Source: Bdellovibrio sp. GT3 (GTDB taxonomy: Bacteria > Bdellovibrionota > Bdellovibrionia > Bdellovibrionales > Bdellovibrionaceae). From it: 64,000 bases of DNA. Positions 26,472 to 35,722 of this stretch are shown in pieces (position 1 is the first letter of the stretch; every line of letters starts with the position of its first letter). Location of the stretch: positions 367,642 through 431,641 of the forward strand of contig NZ_JBBNAD010000006.1 in assembly GCF_037996765.1 (NCBI RefSeq), read 5' to 3'. The position numbers and the translations under genes were made by a program. The notes under the pieces are model-generated. The model saw only the letters and a list, made by a program, of their open reading frames with translations, made no database searches and was not told where the DNA came from.

Positions 26472-27257
26472 TTACCCGGCCTCTCCATTCTTCCAATATC
26501 CTGTGGCTTTGATCCAAGATTCCTCGGCGCCTTTCACATCCAAAAGCAGGCTCTTTAATTCCATCGCACAGCCTTTTTCAGTGCCGATCCAGGAAAAATA
26601 GTCCCCGCTTGGGAATGGTTCCTTCAACACCGCCTCTTTAAGCATTTCAACTGATGTAGCGTCATTTCCATTTCTAAAGACCCAGTGAATGGCAACGTCA
26701 GGTCCATGCTGCAACTGAATTTTTTCGGATTCATTTTTAACTTGAATAAAGACCACGGCTTTTGCATTCGAGGGAATCTCTTCCAAACGTCTGGCAAAAG
26801 AGGGCAAGGATGTTTCGTCTCCGATCATCAGGTACCAGTCAAATTCATACGGGACGATTTTAGAACCTCTGGGGCCACCCATTGTAAACTTGGATCCAAC
26901 TTCAGCCAGCTGGGCCCATTGCGATCCCGGTCCCTTGCCATGAAGCACGAAATCTATTTCAAGTTCCTTGGCTTCGGCATTGTAGCGGCGCGGAGTATAG
27001 TCTCTCATTATGGGAGGTCTGTCTTGTTTCGCATCTGGCGCGAGCATGGAGGGAATAACCGGTTCGTCTTCTCCGGGATAAGCAAAAAATGCTTTCACGT
27101 GATCATCCGGAGACATGGAAACGAATCCTTCCAGGTCATCACCAGTCAAAGTGATTCTCTTAAGACTTTTACTTAGAAGCTCGGTTTTTTTGACCGTCAG
27201 CTTTCTAAGTTTCACTGTATGCATGACTGTTTTGATTTCTCTGTTCTTGTTTTCCAT
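26472..27257 (-). CDS. Siderophore-interacting FAD-binding protein
   Basis: A 261-residue member of the siderophore-interacting protein (SIP) family, flavoproteins that reduce ferric siderophores in the cytoplasm with NAD(P)H. Landmarks: the FAD-binding RDYTPRRYN, the GPGSQWAQ loop, GPRGSKIVPYEFDWYLMIGDETSLPSFARRLE for the pyridine nucleotide domain, YFSWIGTEKG, and the family C-terminus IKATGYWKNGEAG. Length is normal. No siderophore transporter gene is nearby. Confidence 0.93.
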   Translation of the reverse strand: MENKNREIKTVMHTVKLRKLTVKKTELLSKSLKRITLTGDDLEGFVSMSPDDHVKAFFAYPGEDEPVIPSMLAPDAKQDRPPIMRDYTPRRYNAEAKELEIDFVLHGKGPGSQWAQLAEVGSKFTMGGPRGSKIVPYEFDWYLMIGDETSLPSFARRLEEIPSNAKAVVFIQVKNESEKIQLQHGPDVAIHWVFRNGNDATSVEMLKEAVLKEPFPSGDYFSWIGTEKGCAMELKSLLLDVKGAEESWIKATGYWKNGEAG

Positions 27258-27396
27258 TCAAATCCCTCGATCTTAAGTCACTTTCAGACTATGCGAGGAG
27301 ATTTGGAATCTGCAATTCAATACTCAGGAACCATATTAAGTGACAATAAGATGAGAGAAGTTAGGTTGGTTAAATGGCATTCGTGCATTGAGTGTT

Positions 27397-30300
27397 CTAA
27401 GGCACAACCCACGTAGTGACATCCACCGGAATAAGCCAAGACTGAAAAACAGACGCATTCGCCAACAGACCATTTACAGACGGCCCCAAACACCACAAAG
27501 TGGAATCGTTCTTCAACAGACATCCAGCAACAGTAGTATTGATATTATTAAATGAGAGATCCTTATAATCAGTTGCATTCGGAATTAACGTTGGCGTTCT
27601 GGTAGCGGATGTAAGGTTAATCAAACGCGCGAAAGAGCCATAAGCATCCCCCCAGCATTTTATTCCCACATTCGTAAGTCCACAACCACCATTCTCGCCA
27701 ATTCTTAGCGAGGTGTACTCTGCTGCGCTATCAACCAACGTCGGTGTCGTTTTCACGGTAGTAGAATTCAGCCCTGTTCTATATCCAGTGGAACTACCCC
27801 AGCAATACAAGCTATTGGAGCCATCACGTATTGCGCAGGCATAATCACTACCGACGGAAACTGATGTATATAAATCGGTTGCACTGACCACCTGTGGAGT
27901 ATTGTAACGATCCGGAGTGATGCTCCCCAAACCTGCCTGGTAGGAGGTATTGGCTCCCCAGCATTTCAATATTTTATCTTCGGTAACTCCACATGTATGG
28001 TAAGTGGCCTTGGGAGCTACGCTAATGTCCCGATACCGCACTCCGGGATCGATCACCTTTGGCTGCGACGAACCAGGGATAACGCCGGCATCCCCAAGTT
28101 GCCACAGATTGGAATTATAACCCCAGCACTTCAAAACTCCATCCATTGTGATTCCGCAAGTCATAGAATTGCCAGCAACAATTTTTTTATACTTTGCACC
28201 ACCGTCCACTAATCTTGGAGTTGGGGATGATGTCGCACCAGCAAAGCCCAAAACACCGTCACTGTTCCTGCCCCAACATTTTACTGTATCATCGGTGGTG
28301 ATCGCACAGCCGTACATGTCCCCTACGGCCACTGATTTGTATGTTAATCCCCGATCCAAAACGATAGGACTTGACCGAACAACCCCGACTCCAGAGGTCC
28401 CGTCTCCAATGGAAGCTGTCGTTCCATTCCCCCAGCACTTCAATCGATCGAATGAGTCGATTCCACACGACAAAGTTGAACCAACCGAGATCTGCTTATA
28501 GTTCTGGCCAATATCTGACTCAGCAATAATACTACGATTATTTTCCAAACCATCACCAACGCTTTGACTCGCATAAGATCCCCAGCATTGAATTCTTTGG
28601 TCGGTGGTAATTCCGCAAGAGTAATTATTACCTGCATCCACTTTTAGAAATGTGGAAGATCCGCCCACCACTGTTGGTACCAGTTTGTTTGCCACGCTAT
28701 AGTTGCTGCCATCACCTAATGCTCCGGCATCCGAGGAGCCCGTTCGATTGGAACCCCAACAAACTGCCTGGTTGGAGGTCATACGTACCGCGCAGGTATG
28801 GGCATTGCCGACGGCAACGTTTAAATACTTATTCCCAGCATCAATCGCTTTCGGAACATCGCTGTAAGTTGTAGTCCCATCGCCCAAGTTTCCTGAACTA
28901 TTGGAGCCCCAGCAGTACAGGTAGTCATTCAAGTCAATCGCGCACGCATGATTTGCATACATACTCAAACTTTTAAACTTAACTGCAGTTGGAACGAGCG
29001 TCGGAACCAACACTTCCGCCGTTGCGGCCCCATTCCCTTGCAAATAGGAAGTATCGTCTCCCCAACAATACAGGTCACCAACAGAGTTCAATGCACAGCC
29101 CGCCCAATTTCCTCCGGCGATAGCTACAAAGTCATGGGTTGAAGTCACACTTGTTGGAGTTGTGACGGCTGCTGTGGCTGCTCCATTAGCAAGTTCACCG
29201 CGAGTTTCAGAACCCCAGCAATAAATGTCGCCCAGCTTGATTCCACAAACCGCACGACCAATCGGCGCGACATCAGTGAAATCAGAACCAACAAAGGACG
29301 GTGAATAGCTTGCCGTGTTGTTGCCATTGCCCAGTTGGTAAAAACTGTTATTTCCCCAGCAATACAATTCACCACTACTGCGAATTGCACAGTTTGTACT
29401 TGAACTTGAATCTGTCGCCACCTTTGTGTAGCTTTGACCGCTGTCTATGTCTTTGGGCAAGACGAGTTGATCAGTTGTTCCGTCGCCTGAGTTCGCCCCC
29501 CAACAGCGCAGTCGCCCGTTACTAAGAATGACACACCGACTGCTATGTCCGATCCCCAACTCAATGACAGAGCTATGCACACTGTCCGCGTCATTAATAT
29601 GCAAACGACTTTGATAGTCTACGCCAAATCGAACCAAGGGACTGCTCGTGTAATGCAGATTCATTTGCATATACTTATTTTCGGATCCAGGATTCTGGAT
29701 CAGATTAAATGGAATATCCACGATCGTCGGATTCGCAGAATTTGCGGGAATCGTAACACTTCCCTCGGTCGGTAAATCGTGATCAATGCCGCTCACGGCA
29801 TTACCAACAAGGCGATAGTGAATCGTCACGTCGTAAGGTTTGGTACCTCCCAGACGAACCTGAAACTTTTGTGCTCCGACTGCTGATTCCGAAACAACTT
29901 GTTCTTTTTGAACAAAACTAACAGGGATTACTGTTGTGTCGTATATAAAGGTTTCCGTATTTGAAACGACGTTATCAAGTCCTGCGGCATCTTTGACTCT
30001 GATCGCTGGAAGTGTGATCGACTTCGTTCCCGTACCGGACGGACTCATTTGAAAAGTCCACGTTGTTCCAAACCCCACCAGAGTTCCCAGTTGAGCATTG
30101 GTTCCACCAACCACCGTGAAATCAGAAAGATCCAAACCCGTCACGGGTTCACTGAAGATCACCGTAAAACTCATCGGAGAAGTGTACGAATACGGACCGA
30201 TATCACTGGTAACAACAACAGTTGGTTGAATTGTGTCAAGGATACTGGATACACCAACCGGCCCTTGCACACCATTTCCTGCGGCATCGCTCACCGCATT

Positions 30301-31494
30301 GTCAGGAATACTGACCCCAAAAGTCCCTTCTGCTGAAGGTGTAAGAGTGATTGTATAAGTTGTCCCACTTCCAGTTATGGAAGCGGTCGCATTGGTTAGG
30401 TTTAAGTCTGAAAGATCAAAACCGGTTACAGTTTCAGAAAAAGTCGCGGTCACCGCAACGGATCCCGCCGTCGTCCTATAAGTGGGAAGACTTGATAGTG
30501 TTACCGTCGGCCGAATCGAATCGTACTTCCTTTGCAACCATGCGGAAGCCAGAGACAGATTCGTTGCCGCATCCACAGCCGCGTTTTCGACCGCGCGAAC
30601 TCGGAAGTCCCCTTCCGCAATAGGCGCCAAAGTAAAGGTGTAGGTATCCCCACTCCCGGCAAAGTTACTGACCACCGCATTTTCAACTTCCAAATCGGCG
30701 CCCGTAAAACCCGTTACACCAGCACTGAATGTCACTGTCACATTGATCGCAGAATTAACGTTACTCCCCGCCGCTGTCGTGAGTACCGGCAATGGACGGT
30801 CATTATTAAAAGCCACTGAAACCGAATTGGTGGCCGAGTTTGGATTGGTCACCAGATCCGTAATTTTTCCTGCAGGATAATCAACAGAGACAGTGCCGTT
30901 TGCAGAGGGCACCACTTCAAACGTAAATACCGAACCGGAGCCCGTGACTTGGCTTACACTGCCACCGGTAACATTAAAGTCTCCAGGCAGAGGCTGGCCA
31001 TCCACCGGCTCACTAAAGGTCAATGTGAAAACGATGGGCGTGTCCTTCGTAGGATCGAGGCCTGAATAAGAAATGGTCGCCGTGGGATTTGTACGATCGT
31101 TATAAAACTGCAGCAGATTCGAAACCGAATTGGGTACCGACACTGAGTTTACGACTGAGTCCTGATTTAATTGAACGCTGACATTTCCTTCAGCTGTTGG
31201 AATTAAAACAATCGTATATTCCGTATCTGTCACTTTTACCAGTTGCGTGGCCGTACCGTTAAGAACGGTAAAATCAGAAAGGTCCAGTCCATCAATGGGA
31301 GTATTAAACTGAACCGTCACTGCCCACTGCGCTTGATTATTATTCGCTGCTATTGCCGAGGACAGGATTGCCTGAGGAGTCGGTATAGTTAAGCTGGCTA
31401 GCTTGTCCGTAATTTTCAAAGACAGGCTGCAACTGGAAAGCACCAATCCCAAAAACATCACAATAACGTTCCGACAAAACAAGCTGAAGACCAT
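27397..31494 (-). CDS. Giant lipoprotein with Ig-like, Calx-beta and 14 RCC1-like repeats
   Basis: A 1365-residue protein. The N-terminus is a lipoprotein signal ending VLSSCSL. About residues 35-530 hold five Ig-like beta-sandwich repeats with the recurring pattern VTVTFSEPVTGxDLSDFTV and SGSGTTYTFTLTPSAEGT. A Calx-beta-like unit follows (QKFQVRLGGTKPYDVTIHYRL...GSVTIPANSANPTI). The C-terminal 700 residues hold repeats with the core CAI...LYCWGxNxxxxLGxG: 13 CWG cores plus a final CLG, that is 14, enough for two seven-bladed propellers. This is the layout of a large surface adhesin or recognition protein. The start at 31494 lacks a clear ribosome binding site. Confidence 0.88.
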   Translation of the reverse strand: MVFSLFCRNVIVMFLGLVLSSCSLSLKITDKLASLTIPTPQAILSSAIAANNNQAQWAVTVQFNTPIDGLDLSDFTVLNGTATQLVKVTDTEYTIVLIPTAEGNVSVQLNQDSVVNSVSVPNSVSNLLQFYNDRTNPTATISYSGLDPTKDTPIVFTLTFSEPVDGQPLPGDFNVTGGSVSQVTGSGSVFTFEVVPSANGTVSVDYPAGKITDLVTNPNSATNSVSVAFNNDRPLPVLTTAAGSNVNSAINVTVTFSAGVTGFTGADLEVENAVVSNFAGSGDTYTFTLAPIAEGDFRVRAVENAAVDAATNLSLASAWLQRKYDSIRPTVTLSSLPTYRTTAGSVAVTATFSETVTGFDLSDLNLTNATASITGSGTTYTITLTPSAEGTFGVSIPDNAVSDAAGNGVQGPVGVSSILDTIQPTVVVTSDIGPYSYTSPMSFTVIFSEPVTGLDLSDFTVVGGTNAQLGTLVGFGTTWTFQMSPSGTGTKSITLPAIRVKDAAGLDNVVSNTETFIYDTTVIPVSFVQKEQVVSESAVGAQKFQVRLGGTKPYDVTIHYRLVGNAVSGIDHDLPTEGSVTIPANSANPTIVDIPFNLIQNPGSENKYMQMNLHYTSSPLVRFGVDYQSRLHINDADSVHSSVIELGIGHSSRCVILSNGRLRCWGANSGDGTTDQLVLPKDIDSGQSYTKVATDSSSSTNCAIRSSGELYCWGNNSFYQLGNGNNTASYSPSFVGSDFTDVAPIGRAVCGIKLGDIYCWGSETRGELANGAATAAVTTPTSVTSTHDFVAIAGGNWAGCALNSVGDLYCWGDDTSYLQGNGAATAEVLVPTLVPTAVKFKSLSMYANHACAIDLNDYLYCWGSNSSGNLGDGTTTYSDVPKAIDAGNKYLNVAVGNAHTCAVRMTSNQAVCWGSNRTGSSDAGALGDGSNYSVANKLVPTVVGGSSTFLKVDAGNNYSCGITTDQRIQCWGSYASQSVGDGLENNRSIIAESDIGQNYKQISVGSTLSCGIDSFDRLKCWGNGTTASIGDGTSGVGVVRSSPIVLDRGLTYKSVAVGDMYGCAITTDDTVKCWGRNSDGVLGFAGATSSPTPRLVDGGAKYKKIVAGNSMTCGITMDGVLKCWGYNSNLWQLGDAGVIPGSSQPKVIDPGVRYRDISVAPKATYHTCGVTEDKILKCWGANTSYQAGLGSITPDRYNTPQVVSATDLYTSVSVGSDYACAIRDGSNSLYCWGSSTGYRTGLNSTTVKTTPTLVDSAAEYTSLRIGENGGCGLTNVGIKCWGDAYGSFARLINLTSATRTPTLIPNATDYKDLSFNNINTTVAGCLLKNDSTLWCLGPSVNGLLANASVFQSWLIPVDVTTWVVP

Positions 31495-31809
31495 GACTAC
31501 TTATCGGATTTAGATGGAAACCTCGATAGGAAACCACGACACAACTTCTGATTTTGACCAAAATTTGTTCGGTCAACTTGACTCAATTGCGATGTTTCTT
31601 ACTCGAGAATGTGAAAAATTATACCTAAAAAGAGACAGACTCAGTATCTGTTCGGCCATCATCCGGGACCAAAACTTCCGTCCCGATCCGGCACATGAGT
31701 TCCAATTTCCTGATGGTTACGTTCTAATCATTCTATTATACAAAACAGTCGAGAATCCTTTAAACACGTTCTTGTCATAAACAATACTATTTAATTAAAG
31801 GAACGAATT
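31495..31809. other. Divergent intergenic region without a recognised gene
   Basis: 315 AT-rich bases between the giant lipoprotein (minus) and the 31810 gene (plus). An 88-codon plus-strand frame from 31514 lacks a ribosome binding site, a signal peptide and protein-like composition and was not called. Confidence 0.4.
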
Positions 31810-32226
31810 ATGAAAGCTATCAGACTTCTTATCACGCTAAGCGCTTTACTGATCACTTCTATGGCAATGGCCAAGGAATGCGTTGATGCTCAAGGCAATG
31901 ATATTTTGAATCAGCCGCAAGCATTTCGTGAGTTGATTGAGAAATCCAACAACTGCCACGAAGCTGTTGAGCTGGCAAGAGCTTGTGCCTGGGGCTCCAT
32001 GGTTGACGTCTACACCGCAGGAGCTGCCTACGAAGTTTGCCACACTCAATTTTCCAAAATGAACCCCGACAAAGCAGACTCGGCCCTTTTGGTTTCCATG
32101 AGTGAACGATGCGTTGCTCACCATGACAACGAAGGTGGTACAATGGCTAAATCCACCACCGCTTTCTGTCATATGAATGCAATCGAGTTCGTGGTGAATT
32201 TGGTAACAACGACTGAGGTTTTCTAA
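31810..32226 (+). CDS. Small secreted protein, unknown function
   Basis: A 138-residue protein with a signal peptide (MKAIRLLITLSALLITSMAMA) and an AAAGGAA ribosome binding site. The mature part has six Cys (KECVDA, NNCHEA, RACAWG, EVCHTQ, ERCVAHH, AFCHMN) spread through a mostly helical sequence, suggesting a compact disulfide-rich periplasmic protein. No family was recognised. A hairpin follows the stop. Confidence 0.72.
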   Translation: MKAIRLLITLSALLITSMAMAKECVDAQGNDILNQPQAFRELIEKSNNCHEAVELARACAWGSMVDVYTAGAAYEVCHTQFSKMNPDKADSALLVSMSERCVAHHDNEGGTMAKSTTAFCHMNAIEFVVNLVTTTEVF

Positions 32227-32238
32227 AAGACCGGTTCC

Positions 32239-32266
32239 AAAGCTGACAAAAAACATTGTCAGCTTT
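32239..32266 (+). terminator. Hairpin after the 31810 gene
   Basis: Perfect 10-bp arms AAAGCTGACA and TGTCAGCTTT with an 8-nt A-rich loop, 13 bases after the stop. No strong T-run follows, so it is a probable but weak terminator or a 3'-end stabiliser. Confidence 0.5.
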
Positions 32267-32304
32267 GCACTTACCGCGACTCGACAATAAAAGGTGCCAG
32301 GAAT

Positions 32305-32778
32305 CTATCGCTGAGTCAGATCTTTTGCAGCCCTCGGATCATCTGAGGGATTGATATAAGTAATCCCCCAAGGCCCCATACCATTCAACTGCACCACCGC
32401 ATCTTTTTCTGCGCGAGCAAAGTGATGGGTACCTGCTTTCATGCGAGCGAAGCTTCCCGGTGGTAACTTCATCAGTTTCGATTTTACGTCACTTCCCGTT
32501 GCCATCGAAAAGGTTCCGGAAATGACAGTTACATTTTCATCCTGAGGATGGAAGTGCGGAGGAATCATATACTTCGCCGGCATTTTCAAGCGCATACCAA
32601 ACGGACCAGCCACGGATGGATCCCCATACATGATGGCTACTTTTGCCCCTTTGGGTAAAGATGGAGGTCCATCCACCCATTTCATCTCCTGCGGAGTCAT
32701 CATAACGTGATCAGCTTCGTCAGCTGCCACTGAATAGATTGGAAATATCAAACCGATTGCAAAAAAAAGCTTAACCAT
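32305..32778 (-). CDS. Exported cupin-domain protein
   Basis: A 157-residue protein with a signal peptide (about 1-19, ending YSVAA). The single cupin has the metal motif PPHFHPQDENVTVISG (HxH...E) and a second half PPGSFARMKAGTHHFARA with the distal His. The sequence is like ChrR-type or DUF4437-type cupins, often annotated simply as cupin proteins. It is predicted to bind a divalent metal in the periplasm; an enzymatic role is not known. Confidence 0.85.
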   Translation of the reverse strand: MVKLFFAIGLIFPIYSVAADEADHVMMTPQEMKWVDGPPSLPKGAKVAIMYGDPSVAGPFGMRLKMPAKYMIPPHFHPQDENVTVISGTFSMATGSDVKSKLMKLPPGSFARMKAGTHHFARAEKDAVVQLNGMGPWGITYINPSDDPRAAKDLTQR

Positions 32779-32832
32779 ACATTCCCCTTTTTCTCTATGG
32801 AGATTCCATTTGAAAGGGAACGACCACGTAAT

Positions 32833-33507
32833 TCAAATTGGCTTTTGGCAATCTAAGAACAACAGATCCAGCTGGTTGAAATACCAATCTTGCAAAGGCT
32901 TTTGCAATCCAAGCGAACTTAGCATTTGCTCTCTGGTTTGGACATTGCCAGATCGCACCGAAAGATCTTTGTCGGCGCAGTACTTAATCCAGTCCGTTGT
33001 GGTTTCTGGATGAAACTGTGTCGCAACAATATTACCACCAAAGCGATATGCTTGGTTTTTGCAAAACTCGTTGGTCGCAATCAGCTCAGCACCCTTCGGC
33101 AAATCAAAAGTGCACAAGTGAGACTGAAAAGCCTGAAGCTTTGAACCATCTTGCAATTCAACTTCAACGAACCCCGACTCCCAGCCTGAAGGATGAACGT
33201 AAACCTTTTCGCCCAAGACTTCCGCCAACAATTGTGCCCCTAAACACAGTCCAAAAATTTTCTTATCACTATTAACGGCTTCCTTCAGAAACTTCTTTTC
33301 GGCACGAAGCCACGGGAATTTTTCTTCTTCAAAGGTATTAGCCGTGCCCCCGCAAATCACCACACCCACATACTCGTCCAACTGCGGTACCAGCTGCTGA
33401 TCGGCCGGACGCCAATATTCAATTTGAATGCTATTTTTTGCGGCCCACTCTAAGGTGGATCCCGCAGGAACCGTATCTTGATGTTGTATGATCAGGAGCT
33501 TTTTCAT
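32833..33507 (-). CDS. Class I glutamine amidotransferase-like protein
   Basis: A 224-residue stand-alone GATase1 domain. Nucleophile Cys88 in FGLCLGAQLLAEVLG; His166 and Glu168 in ATQFHPETT; glycine-rich VICGGTANTFEEEKFPWL earlier. It has no synthase domain, so it belongs with the GMP-synthase-like amidotransferases of unknown acceptor (some hydrolyse gamma-glutamyl compounds). The region after the triad (about 175-224) is a helical extension. Divergent from the predicted glutaminase at 33643. Confidence 0.88.
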   Translation of the reverse strand: MKKLLIIQHQDTVPAGSTLEWAAKNSIQIEYWRPADQQLVPQLDEYVGVVICGGTANTFEEEKFPWLRAEKKFLKEAVNSDKKIFGLCLGAQLLAEVLGEKVYVHPSGWESGFVEVELQDGSKLQAFQSHLCTFDLPKGAELIATNEFCKNQAYRFGGNIVATQFHPETTTDWIKYCADKDLSVRSGNVQTREQMLSSLGLQKPLQDWYFNQLDLLFLDCQKPI

Positions 33508-33642
33508 TTGTCCAAATGCTATCCCATAAGTATCTAAATTTGCTAGGTGTTTAAGGCTTAGACGGTCACTTTACGGCAATTCGTTATCCAATTCGAGCTG
33601 AGACCGGTGCCGATTTTGCTATTATGTTCGACGATGTTAAGT

Positions 33643-34848
33643 ATGAAGATCCTTATGACCTCATTGATGCTATTTGGTGCCACTGCAACTCAAGCTGCTG
33701 GGATGTGCGAACATATCTTTACCAATGAGCCCTCGACATACTACCAATCTTCCCGCCAATTCATCGGTAGCGAATTCAACCTCGTCTTGAACGATGTGAA
33801 CATGGCCTTGTTCGATCGCCTTGTGAATAAACAATCTGATTACACCCTTGCAGACCAAAAAGCATTTTCTCAGCTGCTTCGCGATTTGGCATTTAGTGAT
33901 ACCAATCAAAAACGACAGGCTGAAATTGTACTCGACAGAAATATATCATTAGAAGAAGCCACTGCTTTAAGAGTTGCACGAGCCCTGGGGCGCACTGAAA
34001 ACGGAAAAAAAGAGGATTTACTGGCTTACAGTGGCAACTACACTTCGGATCAAATTGCCCGCAAAGATCGAATTCTTGAACTCACTGGATTTTCCTTGGC
34101 TGAGCGCTTGGCCCTACAGGGAAACAAACTGGTTGATGATATTCTGACTCGGTACACAGCTGAAAACTTAATCTGGGATAATATCTCAAAAACTCCAGGT
34201 CAGGCTGTTGCGATGAACCGCGAGGTTATGGCGCAGATGAATGCTTTATCCCTGCAATCTTCCAAGGACGGGGCAAAATCAGGCCTTAAAGCAAAGGAAG
34301 CCAAGGCCCTGTATGAAGAAGTCACCCGTCACCCCATAGCGCGGCTGATGAATGTGAAAAAGTATGACCCTGATAGCGCCATGGGCTTCTGCTTTGGTCG
34401 CGCCATGACAGCGCACTTTGAAGCTTTGCGCATGGGTGTCGCCAAAGAATCGATTCGCAAAGTTTATGTTGTTGGCGCCATGAAGGCCTTGGTTGGAGAT
34501 ATCGTTTGGCAATTTCACGTTGCCACAGCTATTAAAGGCACCGACGGCGGCTGGTGGGTGATTGACCCCTTCTTTGGCAAGGTCGTGAAGCTGGAAAAAT
34601 GGTATGAACGCATGTACAGTCACGACAAGAACGGGACTTTGCGGCTCTATGTCTCCGATGCCAATCGCCTGGGGGCGACCAGTGGCGGCCACTATGATAA
34701 ATCTCATTTGATGATGGATTTCTATAATGGCTATTTCAAAGATCTCTTCAACTACTATGACTTGAAGGCCAAAAATCAGATTCCAGCCAAACCCCTCCAG
34801 ATCAAAGCGATGGACTGGGCTTTATCAGTCATTAACCTTGGCATCTAA
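33643..34848 (+). CDS. Secreted protein with a protein-glutaminase-like Cys-His-Asp domain
   Basis: A 401-residue exported protein; the signal sequence is MKILMTSLMLFGATATQAAG. Residues 30-235 are helical with no recognised family. The C-terminal domain has the ordered triad of protein-glutaminase/transglutaminase-like enzymes: Cys250 in GFCFGRAMTAHFEA, His292 in VWQFHVATAI and Asp308 in WWVIDPFFGKV. Spacing and context (a Cys at a helix start, WxFHVA, VIDPF) fit protein deamidases. It could deamidate or hydrolyse proteins of host or self. In-frame starts at 33607 and 33634 exist; no strong ribosome binding site is visible. Confidence 0.75.
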   Translation: MKILMTSLMLFGATATQAAGMCEHIFTNEPSTYYQSSRQFIGSEFNLVLNDVNMALFDRLVNKQSDYTLADQKAFSQLLRDLAFSDTNQKRQAEIVLDRNISLEEATALRVARALGRTENGKKEDLLAYSGNYTSDQIARKDRILELTGFSLAERLALQGNKLVDDILTRYTAENLIWDNISKTPGQAVAMNREVMAQMNALSLQSSKDGAKSGLKAKEAKALYEEVTRHPIARLMNVKKYDPDSAMGFCFGRAMTAHFEALRMGVAKESIRKVYVVGAMKALVGDIVWQFHVATAIKGTDGGWWVIDPFFGKVVKLEKWYERMYSHDKNGTLRLYVSDANRLGATSGGHYDKSHLMMDFYNGYFKDLFNYYDLKAKNQIPAKPLQIKAMDWALSVINLGI

Positions 34849-34949
34849 GTCTGTCGACTCCATAGACAGTCATAGTTTTCTTTCAACATTAGCAGTTTGA
34901 AACAAACCAAATCTTAACAAGTGCTACATTCACCTTTACGAGGTGAACT

Positions 34950-35708
34950 CTGAAAGCGCTTATCGTTGGGCTCATTTTCAGTCTTGGCTTGTCTGCTTAT
35001 GCAGAAGAAAAGACTGAAAGCCTTTATAAATTTAATCCGGTCACCAGTGCTTCCGCAAGAACGCTGCCGCAATGGCATGTGGCTTTCCAAAAAGCCGGCG
35101 GCGCCAATATCAACTCGAATTTTCTGGCAAACTCCCTGAGCATCGGGATCTTGCCTCGCTTTGAAATGGGCGTGATTCCCCTTTTTTACACCAATAAAAA
35201 CAGTTCCAACTACACTGGTAAAGTAAATTTCTGGAAGGGCGATCAGGTGGACTGGGCTTTCTCCTTCACCGAGGCTCGCTTTCGAACCGAAATAAAGCAA
35301 AACGCGCAGGTTATTGAAAGACCAGATCTGATTTTAAGATCCATGCAACTGGGACTAAACTATCGTATTCCTGACTCTGATTTCACGATCTCCCCTTTTG
35401 TAACTTCCGTCTCTGGATACCTGAATTCAAAGGATGCCGTTGCGTTCATTTACTCATATGAAATAAAAACTGAATGGGGCCTCGACATGCAATGGAATTT
35501 CCAGGATCGACAGTGGTTGACTTTAGGTTATGGCTTTTTGCGCAACTCCGGGATCTCTGCCTACGAAATGATGAGCTCTGGCTTTGGCTTCGCCTGGTCG
35601 TTTTTCCGGCCCAAGGAGTTGTTCTCGCGACCTTCGGTAGGGCTTTACTACACCCCAGAAACAGCTAATACATTGTTCCTGGCAACATCCACCTTTTACG
35701 AATTTTAA
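34950..35708 (+). CDS. Predicted outer-membrane beta-barrel protein, apparent CTG start
   Basis: The frame opens after a TGA at 34944-34946. The first possible start that gives a signal peptide is CTG at 34950, with GAGGTG just upstream; it yields MKALIVGLIFSLGLSAYA then EEKTESLYKF (252 residues). The first conventional start, TTG at 34989, would delete most of the signal. The mature protein is beta-rich with aromatic girdles and ends in TSTFYEF, so it is probably an outer-membrane barrel of about 10-12 strands. It lies 15 bp upstream of the PAS-like gene. Confidence 0.68.
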   Translation: MKALIVGLIFSLGLSAYAEEKTESLYKFNPVTSASARTLPQWHVAFQKAGGANINSNFLANSLSIGILPRFEMGVIPLFYTNKNSSNYTGKVNFWKGDQVDWAFSFTEARFRTEIKQNAQVIERPDLILRSMQLGLNYRIPDSDFTISPFVTSVSGYLNSKDAVAFIYSYEIKTEWGLDMQWNFQDRQWLTLGYGFLRNSGISAYEMMSSGFGFAWSFFRPKELFSRPSVGLYYTPETANTLFLATSTFYEF

Positions 35709-35722
35709 CCATTGAGGCGATC

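Noticed and set aside
31514..31780. 88-codon plus-strand frame upstream of the 31810 gene
   Set aside because: No ribosome binding site, no signal peptide and unlikely composition; it lies in a divergent promoter region.
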